Assembly: GCA_027324795.1 (NCBI GenBank)
Contig: DAHVSB010000003.1
Span: forward strand, 9,257-71,661
Length of the DNA: 62,405 bases
Direction of reading: 5' to 3'
Source of the DNA: Alcanivoracaceae bacterium
GTDB taxonomy: Bacteria > Pseudomonadota > Gammaproteobacteria > Pseudomonadales > Alcanivoracaceae
Each line of letters starts with the position of its first letter. Within the stretch, counting starts at the first letter, position 1. The notes beneath the pieces are model-generated. The model ran no database searches, was not told the origin of the DNA, and worked only from the letters and a program-made list of their open reading frames with translations. A program made the position numbers and the translations under genes. Positions 37,637 to 46,138 of this stretch are shown one piece after another.

Positions 37637-38721
37637 TGAAAGAAAGTTTACAAATTAAATTACAAGGTCTGTGTGATCGTCATGAAGAGTTAGCGGCGTT
37701 AATGTCGCAGCCGGATGTGATTAATGATCAGAAACGCTTCCGCGAATTTTCCCAAGAGTATGCCGAGCTTGGTGATGTGGTGAGCTGTTTTACTCAGTGG
37801 CAAGAAGAGCAGGAAAACTTATCTGCCGCTGAAGCCATGATGGCTGATTCTGACCCAGATATGAAAGCCATGGGTCAAGAAGAGCGTGAAGCCATTACCC
37901 AGCGCCTGGTAGAGCTAGAAGATGAGCTGCAACGCCTAATGTTGCCTCGCGACCCAAGAGATAAAAGCAACGTATTCTTAGAAGTTCGCGCGGGCACTGG
38001 CGGTGACGAAGCCGCTATCTTTGCCGGTGATTTATTTCGCATGTATAGCCGTTATGCGGATTCTCAAAATTGGCGCATCGAAATGGTAAGCAGTAATGAA
38101 GGTGAGCATGGCGGCTACAAAGAGGTTATCTGTCGTATCATCGGAGACGGTGTTTACTCGCGCTTAAAGTTTGAATCTGGCGCCCATCGAGTGCAGCGTG
38201 TACCTGCCACTGAATCTCAAGGGCGGGTTCACACCTCGGCTTGCACTGTGGCAATCATGGCAGAAGCAGAGGAAGTGGAAGACGTGGAAATTCGCACTGA
38301 GGATTTACGCATCGATACCTTCCGGGCTTCGGGTGCGGGCGGGCAGCACGTTAACGTAACTGATTCTGCCGTGCGTATCACACACTTGCCCACAGGATTG
38401 GTGGTTGAGTGTCAAGAAGAGCGTAGCCAGCACAGCAACCGCGCCAAAGCCATGGTGCTGTTGCGTTCTCGATTGCTGGACTCTATCCAGCAACAACAGC
38501 AGCAAGAACTTGCTGCCACACGTAAATCTTTAGTGGGCTCTGGAGACCGTAGTGAGCGTATTCGCACATATAACTATCCTCAAGGGCGCCTTACTGATCA
38601 TCGTATTAACCTCACCTTGTATAAGCTTGCCGAGGTGATGGAGGGCGATATGGATGAGTTATTAGATGCGTTACAAGCGGAGCATCAAGCGGAGCAATTA
38701 GCCGCCATGAGCGAGAGCTAG
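37636..38721 (+). CDS. prfA: Peptide chain release factor 1
   Basis: Reads UAA and UAG. The tripeptide anticodon PAT lies in [11 protein letters not shown] and the catalytic GGQ in [14 protein letters not shown]. Length is 361 residues, as expected. It is coupled to hemA by a TAATG and followed by prmC, which methylates its GGQ glutamine. Confidence 0.98.
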   Translation: MKESLQIKLQGLCDRHEELAALMSQPDVINDQKRFREFSQEYAELGDVVSCFTQWQEEQENLSAAEAMMADSDPDMKAMGQEEREAITQRLVELEDELQRLMLPRDPRDKSNVFLEVRAGTGGDEAAIFAGDLFRMYSRYADSQNWRIEMVSSNEGEHGGYKEVICRIIGDGVYSRLKFESGAHRVQRVPATESQGRVHTSACTVAIMAEAEEVEDVEIRTEDLRIDTFRASGAGGQHVNVTDSAVRITHLPTGLVVECQEERSQHSNRAKAMVLLRSRLLDSIQQQQQQELAATRKSLVGSGDRSERIRTYNYPQGRLTDHRINLTLYKLAEVMEGDMDELLDALQAEHQAEQLAAMSES

Positions 38722-38723
38722 TT

Positions 38724-39569
38724 ATGATGTTGGCACAGTGGTTGCAGCAGAGCCAACGGCAGCTTGAGGCTGCTGGCTCTGAAAGCGCAGCCTTAGATGC
38801 GCGCTTGTTGCTAGCGCATGTGCTAGCTAAGCCCACCAGTTATTTATTCACTTGGCCTGAGAAGGCACTGGCTCCTGATGAAGTTAACCAAGCTGCGACT
38901 TTACTGCAGCGCCGTTTGCAGGGTGAGCCCATGGCTTATATCTTGGGCGAGCAAGAGTTTTATGGCTACCCGTTTTATGTTTCCCCTGCTACTTTGATAC
39001 CTCGTCCAGATACAGAATTACTGGTGGAACGAGTCTTAGCGCTAGCGCCTCCGAGTACTCAGCAGGTGCTTGATTTGGGCACGGGCTCAGGTGCTATTGC
39101 TTTAAGCTTGGCTAAGGAGCGCCCTCATTGGCACCTTACCGCGGTGGATAACAGCCTCGATGCACTAAGGGTCGCAGAGCAAAACAAGCAACGGCTCGGT
39201 GCGTCTAATTGCGTTTTGTTGTTCTATCATTGGTTTGAAAAAATTACCCAGCGCTACGATTTGATAGTGAGTAACCCGCCCTATATTGATCCTAAAGATC
39301 AGCATCTCACTCAGGGCGATGTGAGATTTGAGCCGAGTAGCGCCTTAGTGGCGGATGATAAAGGGTTGGCGGATATCGCATATTTGGTAGGCGCAGCGCA
39401 ACAGCACATTTGCCCAGGCGGTTTGCTGATGCTAGAGCATGGTTACGACCAAGGCCAGCAAGTACGAGAGCTTATGCTTGCAGCAGGCTGGCAGCAAGTG
39501 CAGACGGAGCAAGATTATGGCGCACGAGACAGAATCACTTATGGCTATGCAGGCTCCTTCCTTGAATGA
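38724..39569 (+). CDS. prmC: Release factor glutamine N5-methyltransferase PrmC
   Basis: Methylates the GGQ glutamine of RF1 and RF2. The N-terminal helical domain is followed by the SAM-binding DLGTGSGAIALSLA (about 117-130) and the catalytic NPPY at residues 184-187. It lies two bases after prfA. The last 53 bases overlap the downstream ThiF/MoeB-family gene in another frame. Confidence 0.97.
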   Translation: MMLAQWLQQSQRQLEAAGSESAALDARLLLAHVLAKPTSYLFTWPEKALAPDEVNQAATLLQRRLQGEPMAYILGEQEFYGYPFYVSPATLIPRPDTELLVERVLALAPPSTQQVLDLGTGSGAIALSLAKERPHWHLTAVDNSLDALRVAEQNKQRLGASNCVLLFYHWFEKITQRYDLIVSNPPYIDPKDQHLTQGDVRFEPSSALVADDKGLADIAYLVGAAQQHICPGGLLMLEHGYDQGQQVRELMLAAGWQQVQTEQDYGARDRITYGYAGSFLE

Positions 39570-40302
39570 TGAAGAACTGTTGCGGTATAGCCGTCAGATA
39601 TTTCTTAAACAATGGGATCTAGAAGGCCAAGACAACGCTAAAAAAGCCCATGTGCTCATAATAGGAGCAGGTGGCTTGGGTTGTCCTGCTGCGCTCTATT
39701 TGGCTGGCGCAGGTATTGGCAAGTTAACTCTTGTGGATGATGATGTGGTGGAAATTAGCAACCTCCACCGTCAAATTGCATACCGCGAAAGCGATGTAGG
39801 GCTGCCTAAAGTTAAAGCGCTTAAGCAGCAACTCCAGTGCCTTAACCACAATGTCAAAATCGATACGTTTCAGCAGCGAGTGGATGAAGCTTGGTTGCTT
39901 GATTTTTTAGATACTTCCATTCATTTAGTGCTTGATTGTACAGATAATTTCAGTATCAGAAGTGCACTCAACCGAGCTTGCCAAAGGAAGAAAATCCCTT
40001 TGGTGTCGGGCGCCGCTATTCGCTACCAAGGGCAGGTGGCATTGTATGATTTTACCCGTGCTGAGCAAGCATGCGCTGTGTGCTTGTATGGAGAGGGGGA
40101 AATGCCCGATGCTTACTGTCATGAAGCAGGAATCCTTGGGCCAGTGGTGGGGTTGATGGGTACTCAACAAGCGTTGCTCGCTTTGCAGTGGTTGCAGGGG
40201 ATCAGCCGATTAAATCAGTTGTATGTGCTAGATGCTCAACGTCTTATTTGGCGACAATTAAGCGCAAAGAAAGACAGCCAGTGCCCTGTGTGTTCCCAAT
40301 AG
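39517..40302 (+). CDS. moeB: MoeB/ThiF family adenylyltransferase (HesA type)
   Basis: An E1-like enzyme that adenylates the C-terminus of a sulfur carrier, probably MoaD or ThiS. The ATP motif is GAGGLGCPAALYLAGAG, with the DDDVVEISNLHRQ loop and zinc cysteine pairs CAVC and CPVC near the C-terminus. The Met at 39517 has GGAG seven bases upstream, giving 261 residues and a 53-base overlap with prmC. No rhodanese domain is present. The MoeB label rests on synteny. Confidence 0.88.
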   Translation: MAHETESLMAMQAPSLNDEELLRYSRQIFLKQWDLEGQDNAKKAHVLIIGAGGLGCPAALYLAGAGIGKLTLVDDDVVEISNLHRQIAYRESDVGLPKVKALKQQLQCLNHNVKIDTFQQRVDEAWLLDFLDTSIHLVLDCTDNFSIRSALNRACQRKKIPLVSGAAIRYQGQVALYDFTRAEQACAVCLYGEGEMPDAYCHEAGILGPVVGLMGTQQALLALQWLQGISRLNQLYVLDAQRLIWRQLSAKKDSQCPVCSQ

Positions 40303-40312
40303 TAAAATAATA

Positions 40313-40344
40313 ATGCCCCAGTGAGGTTTGCTTCACTGGGGCAT
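40313..40344. terminator. Long hairpin between convergent moeB and MaoC genes
   Basis: ATGCCCCAGTGA (40313-40324) pairs perfectly with TCACTGGGGCAT (40333-40344), a 12-bp stem with an eight-base loop. There is no U-tract on either strand. The stem shares its ATGCCCCAG sequence with the hairpin at 17987-18011. Confidence 0.65.
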
Positions 40345-40364
40345 CTGCTTAGCTGTGACGATGA

Positions 40365-41243
40365 TTAGTCAGAGTCAGCTAAGGTCACTGTGCCTTCTAA
40401 ATAGGGTTTGACGCCATCTTTAGCAAGCAGGCGGAAATGGTGGCCTTGTTCTGTTTTAACTGGCGCAAACAATACCTTGGCAGGAATAAACATGGGCAGT
40501 TTAAAGCTAACATCCACCGTGAATGGCTGCGTTGGCAGTTGCTCTTGTAGAGAAGCTAAGCAGCGCGCTTTAGACCACATGCCGTGGGCAATTTGGCGTT
40601 TAAAACCAAACATCTTGGCGGTGAAAGCATAAAGGTGAATGGGGTTTCGATCGCCAGAAATAGCACCGTAACGACGGCCAAGATTTTCTTTTACATACCA
40701 GGTTTCATACACAGAAGGAATTGGGCTGGCTGTGCGTGGTGCGCGTTCAGTGGTCTCGCCCGTACCGCCGCCGCGACGGAACATAATGGATTCGCTTTCC
40801 CACACTAACTCCCCACCTGTGCTAACCGTAGTGATAATAGAAAACTCATAACCCTTAGCGAGTCGTGTTAATTCACCAAAGCGGCATTCGATATCTAATT
40901 GCTCTCGTTCCTTAATTGGGCGATGCTGAGTGATAATATTTCGTACATGCACCAAGCCTAGCACTGCGAAAGGGAAATGTTTGTCGAGCAGCAGTGTCAT
41001 AAACAAAGGATGTGCGTGCATGTGTGGATAGGTGGTTGGCAAAAACCCATCAGAAGAGAAGCCACACACACGGCGATAAGCAGCTAGATGCTTGCTGTCA
41101 AGCACCACATCAGTGAGACGTACCGTGATGTTTGGTAGTACGGGGTTGGCGCCTGGCTTTACATTGGCGCGAACCAATGCTTTAGCAAACATGGGCATCA
41201 TTGCTGGGGCTTGTTTTAATGTGCGCACTTCTGAGCTTGTCAT
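40365..41243 (-). CDS. MaoC family enoyl-CoA hydratase (HtdX-like)
   Basis: A 292-residue double-hotdog hydratase. The C-terminal half carries the hydratase 2 motif with D, NPIH and a following HGMW (in GDRNPIHLY...IAHGM), which hydrates trans-2-enoyl-CoA to the (R)-3-hydroxy product. The ATG at 41243 has AGGA eight bases upstream. The stereochemistry matches that used by FabG4-type reductases, one of which is encoded about 4 kb away. It is divergent from the unknown membrane protein gene with a 47-base gap. Confidence 0.85.
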   Translation of the reverse strand: MTSSEVRTLKQAPAMMPMFAKALVRANVKPGANPVLPNITVRLTDVVLDSKHLAAYRRVCGFSSDGFLPTTYPHMHAHPLFMTLLLDKHFPFAVLGLVHVRNIITQHRPIKEREQLDIECRFGELTRLAKGYEFSIITTVSTGGELVWESESIMFRRGGGTGETTERAPRTASPIPSVYETWYVKENLGRRYGAISGDRNPIHLYAFTAKMFGFKRQIAHGMWSKARCLASLQEQLPTQPFTVDVSFKLPMFIPAKVLFAPVKTEQGHHFRLLAKDGVKPYLEGTVTLADSD

Positions 41244-41290
41244 GATCAAATCCTTTGGATGAAATTTGGCGAAAACAGGCGTAAGTATAA

Positions 41291-43123
41291 ATGGCTAGAG
41301 GAATACATAAATTGGCCGCGCCGCCAAGGCTGATTAGCCAATTAAATAGGCAGATGAATGCTACCTACGATAATGACTTAGAACAAGCGTACTTATACCG
41401 CTCGGGTGGGCGGCTTTTTGTCTTGGCGTTGGTACTGCTGGCTATCTATGGCGTTTGTTTTCGTTATGGTGCCCTGTGGAGCAATGGTGCATGGTTGGGT
41501 ATTGCTATGTCGTGGCTCTGCTTTTTAGTTTGGGGTGGGTGGCGGCAGGAGCGATTACGTAGGCGGGCGTGGTTAAAGGCTTATTGGCGCCAAAAAAGCC
41601 CTCTGCGTCGTTATTTGGCCGGCGGGGTGGTGATGTGGGGTTGGCAGCTAGGTAAAGCTGCCCTTATGTTGCCTTTCTTGTTGGTGGGGCCTTTCTTCTT
41701 TACAGACACTTGGCAGTGGTTGTGGTTAATAAGCTTAACCTTGTTGGCGCCAGTAGTGTTTAAGGGGTGGAGTCTTTATTTAGCCCGACATGTAACGCCC
41801 TTGTGGGTGCCTTTATTAGCATGGCGCATCACTTGGTGGCTGCTAATGATAACGGGATCACTGGCGTACTTGGCATTAGTCATTTCCTTCACCAATCCTA
41901 ATCAATACGCCAATTTGCTCGATGAATTTTTTCAGCATAGTCGCACGCAATGGATGGCGAGTTCTTGGATGTTCGAAGGGTATCAATGGCTGAGCTTAAA
42001 AGAAGCCTTGCGGTGGGCTTTGGGCGGGCAGCTAGGCACCTTGTGGGTGGATGATGAAATGCGTTTGTTGTGGCGCGCATTGCTGCATTTGCCGGAAGTG
42101 CTTTGGTATGGCCTGTGGTTAAAGGCCATGGGGCAGTTAGCGTTTTTACCCAGCCCTTCAAAAGCGGTAAAGACAACTGCGAGCCAGTTGGCGTTGGCAG
42201 TGACACTTGTAACTGTGGCCGCTACCGCTGGGTTGGTAATCCATGCGCAGTATCAACAGCCGCACTTATTGCTGGTGGACGGTCGTTACTATGTGGTGTC
42301 CCGTGAGCAAAGCACGTTGCTAGAACAGAAAATGCAATCTTTTTGGTTACACCAACAGCAAGAGCTAATACAACAGGCCAATGGGCTGGTGGAGGAGGAG
42401 TTAGCGCAGTTATTTGCCGCTGCACGGCAGCGCGTTCCAACACTAGTGGAGCACTATTATAGTTTGGGTGCAGAGTATCAACGCGTGCTGTTGGCTGGAG
42501 CGTATTTATTGGGTGCAGCCAGTGATGACGCACAGGCTATTGAGGTGTGGCAGCGTTTAATGCCGGAACTGCAAACTGAAGATTGGTTTGATGCTTTATA
42601 TAAGCGCACTGAAGAGCTAGAAAGCGCATGGTTGGTAGAAGCTGTGGGGCAGTGGCATAAGGTGTTAACCCAATGGCTAGGTGCGCCATTAGAAGAGCAC
42701 GTCAGCCCCCCAGCAGCGATGGCTGCTGTTGCCCCTAATGCGTGGCAGCCGCGGTTAGAAATTGCGCAGCAGCAATTCTTAGTAAGGCAGCAAATCAGCG
42801 GCTTTGCGTTTGGCGCTGGGATAGCTGCTGGAGTTGGCACTCGTTTTGTATTAAAGCGCGCAGCAACTAAATCACTTTCTTCTCAATTATTAAGGGGGTT
42901 GGTAACTAGAGCTGGAGGCAGCGCTTTGCTGTGCTCACCAACAGGGTTAGGTGCCTTGGGGTGCGCGGCTATAGGAGCAGGTGTTTGGCTAACAACAGAC
43001 TATGCTATGCTAAAGTTTGAGCAACAGCAGCAAGGTAAGCAAATGGAGCAATCCTTGTTGGCGATGTTAGAACAGCAAGAGCAACTTATGCGTCAAGCAC
43101 TGTTGTATGATCCAGATAGGTAA
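41291..43123 (+). CDS. Unknown 610-residue membrane protein
   Basis: I do not recognise a family. The N-terminal third is tryptophan-rich with about five hydrophobic segments (about 42-62, 66-84, 110-136, 140-160, 175-200) separated by very basic loops. A further helix lies at about 305-325. A long Gln/Glu-rich soluble segment (about 335-505) follows and probably faces the periplasm. The C-terminus has two glycine-rich hydrophobic stretches (about 510-530 and 553-578) and a Gln-rich tail. No signal peptide or catalytic motif is seen. The Met start is weakly supported. The gene shares a 47-base intergenic region with the MaoC hydratase and precedes an AraC regulator. Confidence 0.75.
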   Translation: MARGIHKLAAPPRLISQLNRQMNATYDNDLEQAYLYRSGGRLFVLALVLLAIYGVCFRYGALWSNGAWLGIAMSWLCFLVWGGWRQERLRRRAWLKAYWRQKSPLRRYLAGGVVMWGWQLGKAALMLPFLLVGPFFFTDTWQWLWLISLTLLAPVVFKGWSLYLARHVTPLWVPLLAWRITWWLLMITGSLAYLALVISFTNPNQYANLLDEFFQHSRTQWMASSWMFEGYQWLSLKEALRWALGGQLGTLWVDDEMRLLWRALLHLPEVLWYGLWLKAMGQLAFLPSPSKAVKTTASQLALAVTLVTVAATAGLVIHAQYQQPHLLLVDGRYYVVSREQSTLLEQKMQSFWLHQQQELIQQANGLVEEELAQLFAAARQRVPTLVEHYYSLGAEYQRVLLAGAYLLGAASDDAQAIEVWQRLMPELQTEDWFDALYKRTEELESAWLVEAVGQWHKVLTQWLGAPLEEHVSPPAAMAAVAPNAWQPRLEIAQQQFLVRQQISGFAFGAGIAAGVGTRFVLKRAATKSLSSQLLRGLVTRAGGSALLCSPTGLGALGCAAIGAGVWLTTDYAMLKFEQQQQGKQMEQSLLAMLEQQEQLMRQALLYDPDR

Positions 43124-43284
43124 TACCCTAAGGCAGTTAGTTTCAAAAGCATAAGCGATGAAGCAGCAATAGTTTTTGGCTTATTGTCTGACAGTTTGGC
43201 TGTCTGTTGTTCCTTTTTGAGGTATACAAACTAACGCGAGCTAATCTGAGTACATACAATAAATAACATAAAGGTGAAAAAAGC

Positions 43285-44313
43285 ATGGCTGAACTCACAG
43301 ATTCTGGTGTGCTATTGCGCATGGCCTATGAAGGCATGCAAGCTGCAAATATAGATGCTGATGCGGTGTTGGCCAAAGTTGGATTAGATGCTTCTGTCTT
43401 GCACGAACCAGGCTTGAGAACTCCACACGATGCGCAAGAGTGGTTCTGGCAGGCTGCGGAAGAAGTCTCAGGCGATCCCCATATTGGGTTGCATTTAGGA
43501 GAGCATATCCCCGTTTTTAAGGGGCAGGTTCTTGAGTACTTATTTTTAAGTAGTCCTAATTTTGGTGAGGGTATCAAACGGGCTCTCAACTATCAGCGCC
43601 TATTAAGTGACGCTTCTGAAGGCGAGCTGGTTTACACTGAGCACGATGTTAGTTTGCAGCATATCTTTTTGAGTCGTCGCTTGCATCATTACAATGAATG
43701 CGGCATGGTCGGTTTGATTAAGTTCTTCCGCTTTGTTACCAACGGCGCTTTTAAACCAATTAAAGTAGCTTTTATCCATTCACAACACGCTGAAATGGCG
43801 GAATATGAAAAAGTTTTTGATTGTGAAGTGGTGTTTGATCAACCTTACACAGGCGTCCATTTTGAGCGCAGCTTGTTGATGCTGCCCTCTGCTCATCACG
43901 AGCCCGAATTGCTGCGATTGCATGAAATGTTTGCTAGCGAGCAGGTGGCGAAACTTGAAAAGCAAGATTTAGTGGGGCAGGTGAGCCGATTAATAGCAGA
44001 GTTGCTAGAATCAGGCCAAGCGAACTTAGAAGAAATCGCGAATCGCTTAGATATCAAGCCTCGGCAGCTGCGTACACGCTTGGCGGATGCAGGTACAAAC
44101 TTTAACCAATTAGTGGCAGATTACCGTTGCCGTTTGGCGAAACGATTGTTGGGCGGTACCGATGAGTCCATTGATGAAATTGTTTATCTCACAGGCTTTT
44201 CTGAGCCCAGTACTTTTTATCGTGCATTTAAGCGTTGGGTGGGTATGACACCAATTGAATACCGACGAGCGAAAAAAGAGGAAGAAGAACGAGAAAATAG
44301 CGGTGGTTCTTAA
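43285..44313 (+). CDS. AraC family transcriptional regulator
   Basis: A 342-residue regulator with an arabinose-binding-type (PF12625-like) N-terminal domain (about 18-205) and a C-terminal double helix-turn-helix (about 235-330, ending FSEPSTFYRAFKRWVGMTPIEYR). This subgroup often controls lipid, alcohol or fatty-acid genes. AAGGTG lies eight bases before the ATG. Being flanked by MaoC/membrane-protein and FabG4 genes, it is a candidate local regulator; no operator can be assigned. Confidence 0.88.
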   Translation: MAELTDSGVLLRMAYEGMQAANIDADAVLAKVGLDASVLHEPGLRTPHDAQEWFWQAAEEVSGDPHIGLHLGEHIPVFKGQVLEYLFLSSPNFGEGIKRALNYQRLLSDASEGELVYTEHDVSLQHIFLSRRLHHYNECGMVGLIKFFRFVTNGAFKPIKVAFIHSQHAEMAEYEKVFDCEVVFDQPYTGVHFERSLLMLPSAHHEPELLRLHEMFASEQVAKLEKQDLVGQVSRLIAELLESGQANLEEIANRLDIKPRQLRTRLADAGTNFNQLVADYRCRLAKRLLGGTDESIDEIVYLTGFSEPSTFYRAFKRWVGMTPIEYRRAKKEEEERENSGGS

Positions 44314-44333
44314 GTTTTACTTAACCACTATGC

Positions 44334-44369
44334 AAAAAGGCTTAACTCAATATGAGTTAAGCCTTTTTT
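44334..44369. terminator. Strong bidirectional terminator between AraC and fabG4 genes
   Basis: A perfect 15-bp stem (AAAAAGGCTTAACTC at 44334-44348 with GAGTTAAGCCTTTTT at 44354-44368) and five-base loop. The T-run and matching A-run serve both strands. It is followed by GTGCCTG, as at two other terminators here. Confidence 0.94.
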
Positions 44370-44390
44370 GTGCCTGACAGCTACGTGAGC

Positions 44391-45809
44391 TTAGGCGCCC
44401 AAGAGGCTCTGCCCGCATACACGCACAATATTACCAGTCGCTCCTTGAGAAGCTGGGCTAGCAAAGAAAGCAATAGCTTCGGCCACATCCACAGGCTGTC
44501 CGCCTTGGTTAAGCGAGTTAAGGCGACGGCCTGCTTCACGGATTGCGAATGGAATGGCCCCTGTCATTTGGGTTTCGATAAAGCCAGGTGCCACAGCATT
44601 AATGGTGATATCTTGCTTGGCAAGCTCTTCCACCATGCCGTCTACCATACCAATCACCGCTGCTTTAGACGTGGAGTAGTTGGTTTGACCCATATTACCG
44701 GCAATACCAGAAATGGAGCTAACACCAATAATGCGGCCGCCCTTGTTAAGGGTGCCATCTTCAAGAAGTTTGGCATTGATGCGCTCTTCTGCAGCGATAT
44801 TGATGTCGATGACCATATCCCAAAGGTGTTCCTTCATTCCCCCCATGGTTTTATCGCGGGTGACGCCAGCGTTGTGGACTAAAATATCCAAGCCGCCGAG
44901 CTCTTTGGCTTTTTCGCTAATAAGGGCGGGCGCATCATCTGCTGTGATATCAGCACTAAGGGCGACGCCATTGAGTTTGTTGGCAACCTTGTGCAAATCT
45001 TCGCTCATGGCGGGAATATCGAGCACCACCACCTTGGCGCCATCACGTGCTAGGGTTTCTGCGATGGCGGCTCCAATACCGCGCGCTGCACCTGTAACTA
45101 GGGCAGTTTTGCCAGCTAGGGGCTGTTGCCAGTCAAACTTTTTGCCATCGAATTTTGCTGGGCGAACGCGAACCACTTGTGCGGAAACATAGGCAGATTT
45201 AGGCGAAAGCAAAAATTGTAGTGCGCTGCTGGCTTGAGATTCAGCACCTTCATCGGCGTAGATGAGGTTTGCGGTGGCACCGTTTTTGATTTCTTTGCCA
45301 AAACTTTTAACCAAGCCCACCAAGCCGCGCTGAGCAATGCGCTGTTCTAGTGCGCAGGTTTCTGGTGTGCGGCCGATGACCACGATACGACCACATTTGT
45401 CGAGCTTGCGAATCACTGGGTGAAAAAACGCCCACGCTGCTTTGAGCTCTTGCGTGTTGCTGATACCTGTAGCATCAAATACGAGAGCTTTAAACTTGGC
45501 TCTGTCTTCGGGAGCAGGCATATAAGTGTGCGCGGTTTGATGAGTGGCAGTAGCCGCGGCCTCGATGCTTTCGCTTGCAATGGCATTAGCTAGTACGTGC
45601 GCTTGGGCTGCAGGCGCCAGCTTAAGATTGGCAAAGATAGTATCCAAAGCAGTGCTGTTTTCTGCAGCACCCACGAGCACAGCACCTTTGATAAAAGAGG
45701 TGTCGCCCAAAGTGAAGCGCTCTAAAGGCGTGGGAATAGGTAAGTTAATAGCGCTGAAGACTTTTTTGCCCACAGCGGAATTGGCTAGGGCATGGTAAAA
45801 ATCGCTCAT
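44391..45809 (-). CDS. fabG4: High-molecular-weight 3-oxoacyl-(ACP/CoA) reductase, FabG4 type
   Basis: A 472-residue two-domain short-chain dehydrogenase. The N-terminal half (about 1-220) is a degenerate flavodoxin-like domain and the C-terminal half is a full SDR with the cofactor motif TGAARGIG (239-246) and catalytic S365, Y378, K382. The ending GFIETQMT...RRLNSLNQGGQPVDVAEAIAFFASP resembles mycobacterial FabG4 (Rv0242c) very closely as I recall it. It should interconvert 3-oxoacyl- and (R)-3-hydroxyacyl thioesters, probably with NADH. It is divergent from the thiolase gene. Confidence 0.93.
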   Translation of the reverse strand: MSDFYHALANSAVGKKVFSAINLPIPTPLERFTLGDTSFIKGAVLVGAAENSTALDTIFANLKLAPAAQAHVLANAIASESIEAAATATHQTAHTYMPAPEDRAKFKALVFDATGISNTQELKAAWAFFHPVIRKLDKCGRIVVIGRTPETCALEQRIAQRGLVGLVKSFGKEIKNGATANLIYADEGAESQASSALQFLLSPKSAYVSAQVVRVRPAKFDGKKFDWQQPLAGKTALVTGAARGIGAAIAETLARDGAKVVVLDIPAMSEDLHKVANKLNGVALSADITADDAPALISEKAKELGGLDILVHNAGVTRDKTMGGMKEHLWDMVIDINIAAEERINAKLLEDGTLNKGGRIIGVSSISGIAGNMGQTNYSTSKAAVIGMVDGMVEELAKQDITINAVAPGFIETQMTGAIPFAIREAGRRLNSLNQGGQPVDVAEAIAFFASPASQGATGNIVRVCGQSLLGA

Positions 45810-46138
45810 AGTCCTCGTCCTGAATGCGTGAGTTAACGAAAAACATAATCAGCCTTAGCTGTTATGGTGTAGTGAAAGCGCCAAGTCTAGCACAGCTGCT
45901 GTGGCTAGCATTCGCCCCAACGACAAAACTTTAACTGAAGTTGTAATAAGTGTTCATGGGAATTGGCATTTGGGCCAATTAGACTCTGCGGTCGCTATGC
46001 TTGTCGCTGCAAGGCCATTGTACCCATCGCTTGGTAAAGGTATTGTGCCCCTGTTTTAAAGCTTAACCCGGGTGCTCAATGTGCTGCTGTTGGTTGGGCT
46101 TGCTTAATTGATAGCTATTAATTCATGAGGAGAACCCC
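45810..46138. promoter_or_regulatory. Divergent control region between fabG4 and thiolase genes
   Basis: A 329-base gene-free gap that must hold both promoters. Two inverted repeats stand out. AATTGGC and GCCAATT are perfect 7-bp arms with a six-base spacer (45961-45980). CTAGCACAGC and GCTGTGGCTAG are near-perfect arms (45887-45908). I cannot assign convincing -35/-10 boxes. A GAGGAG ribosome-binding site precedes the thiolase start. Confidence 0.5.
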
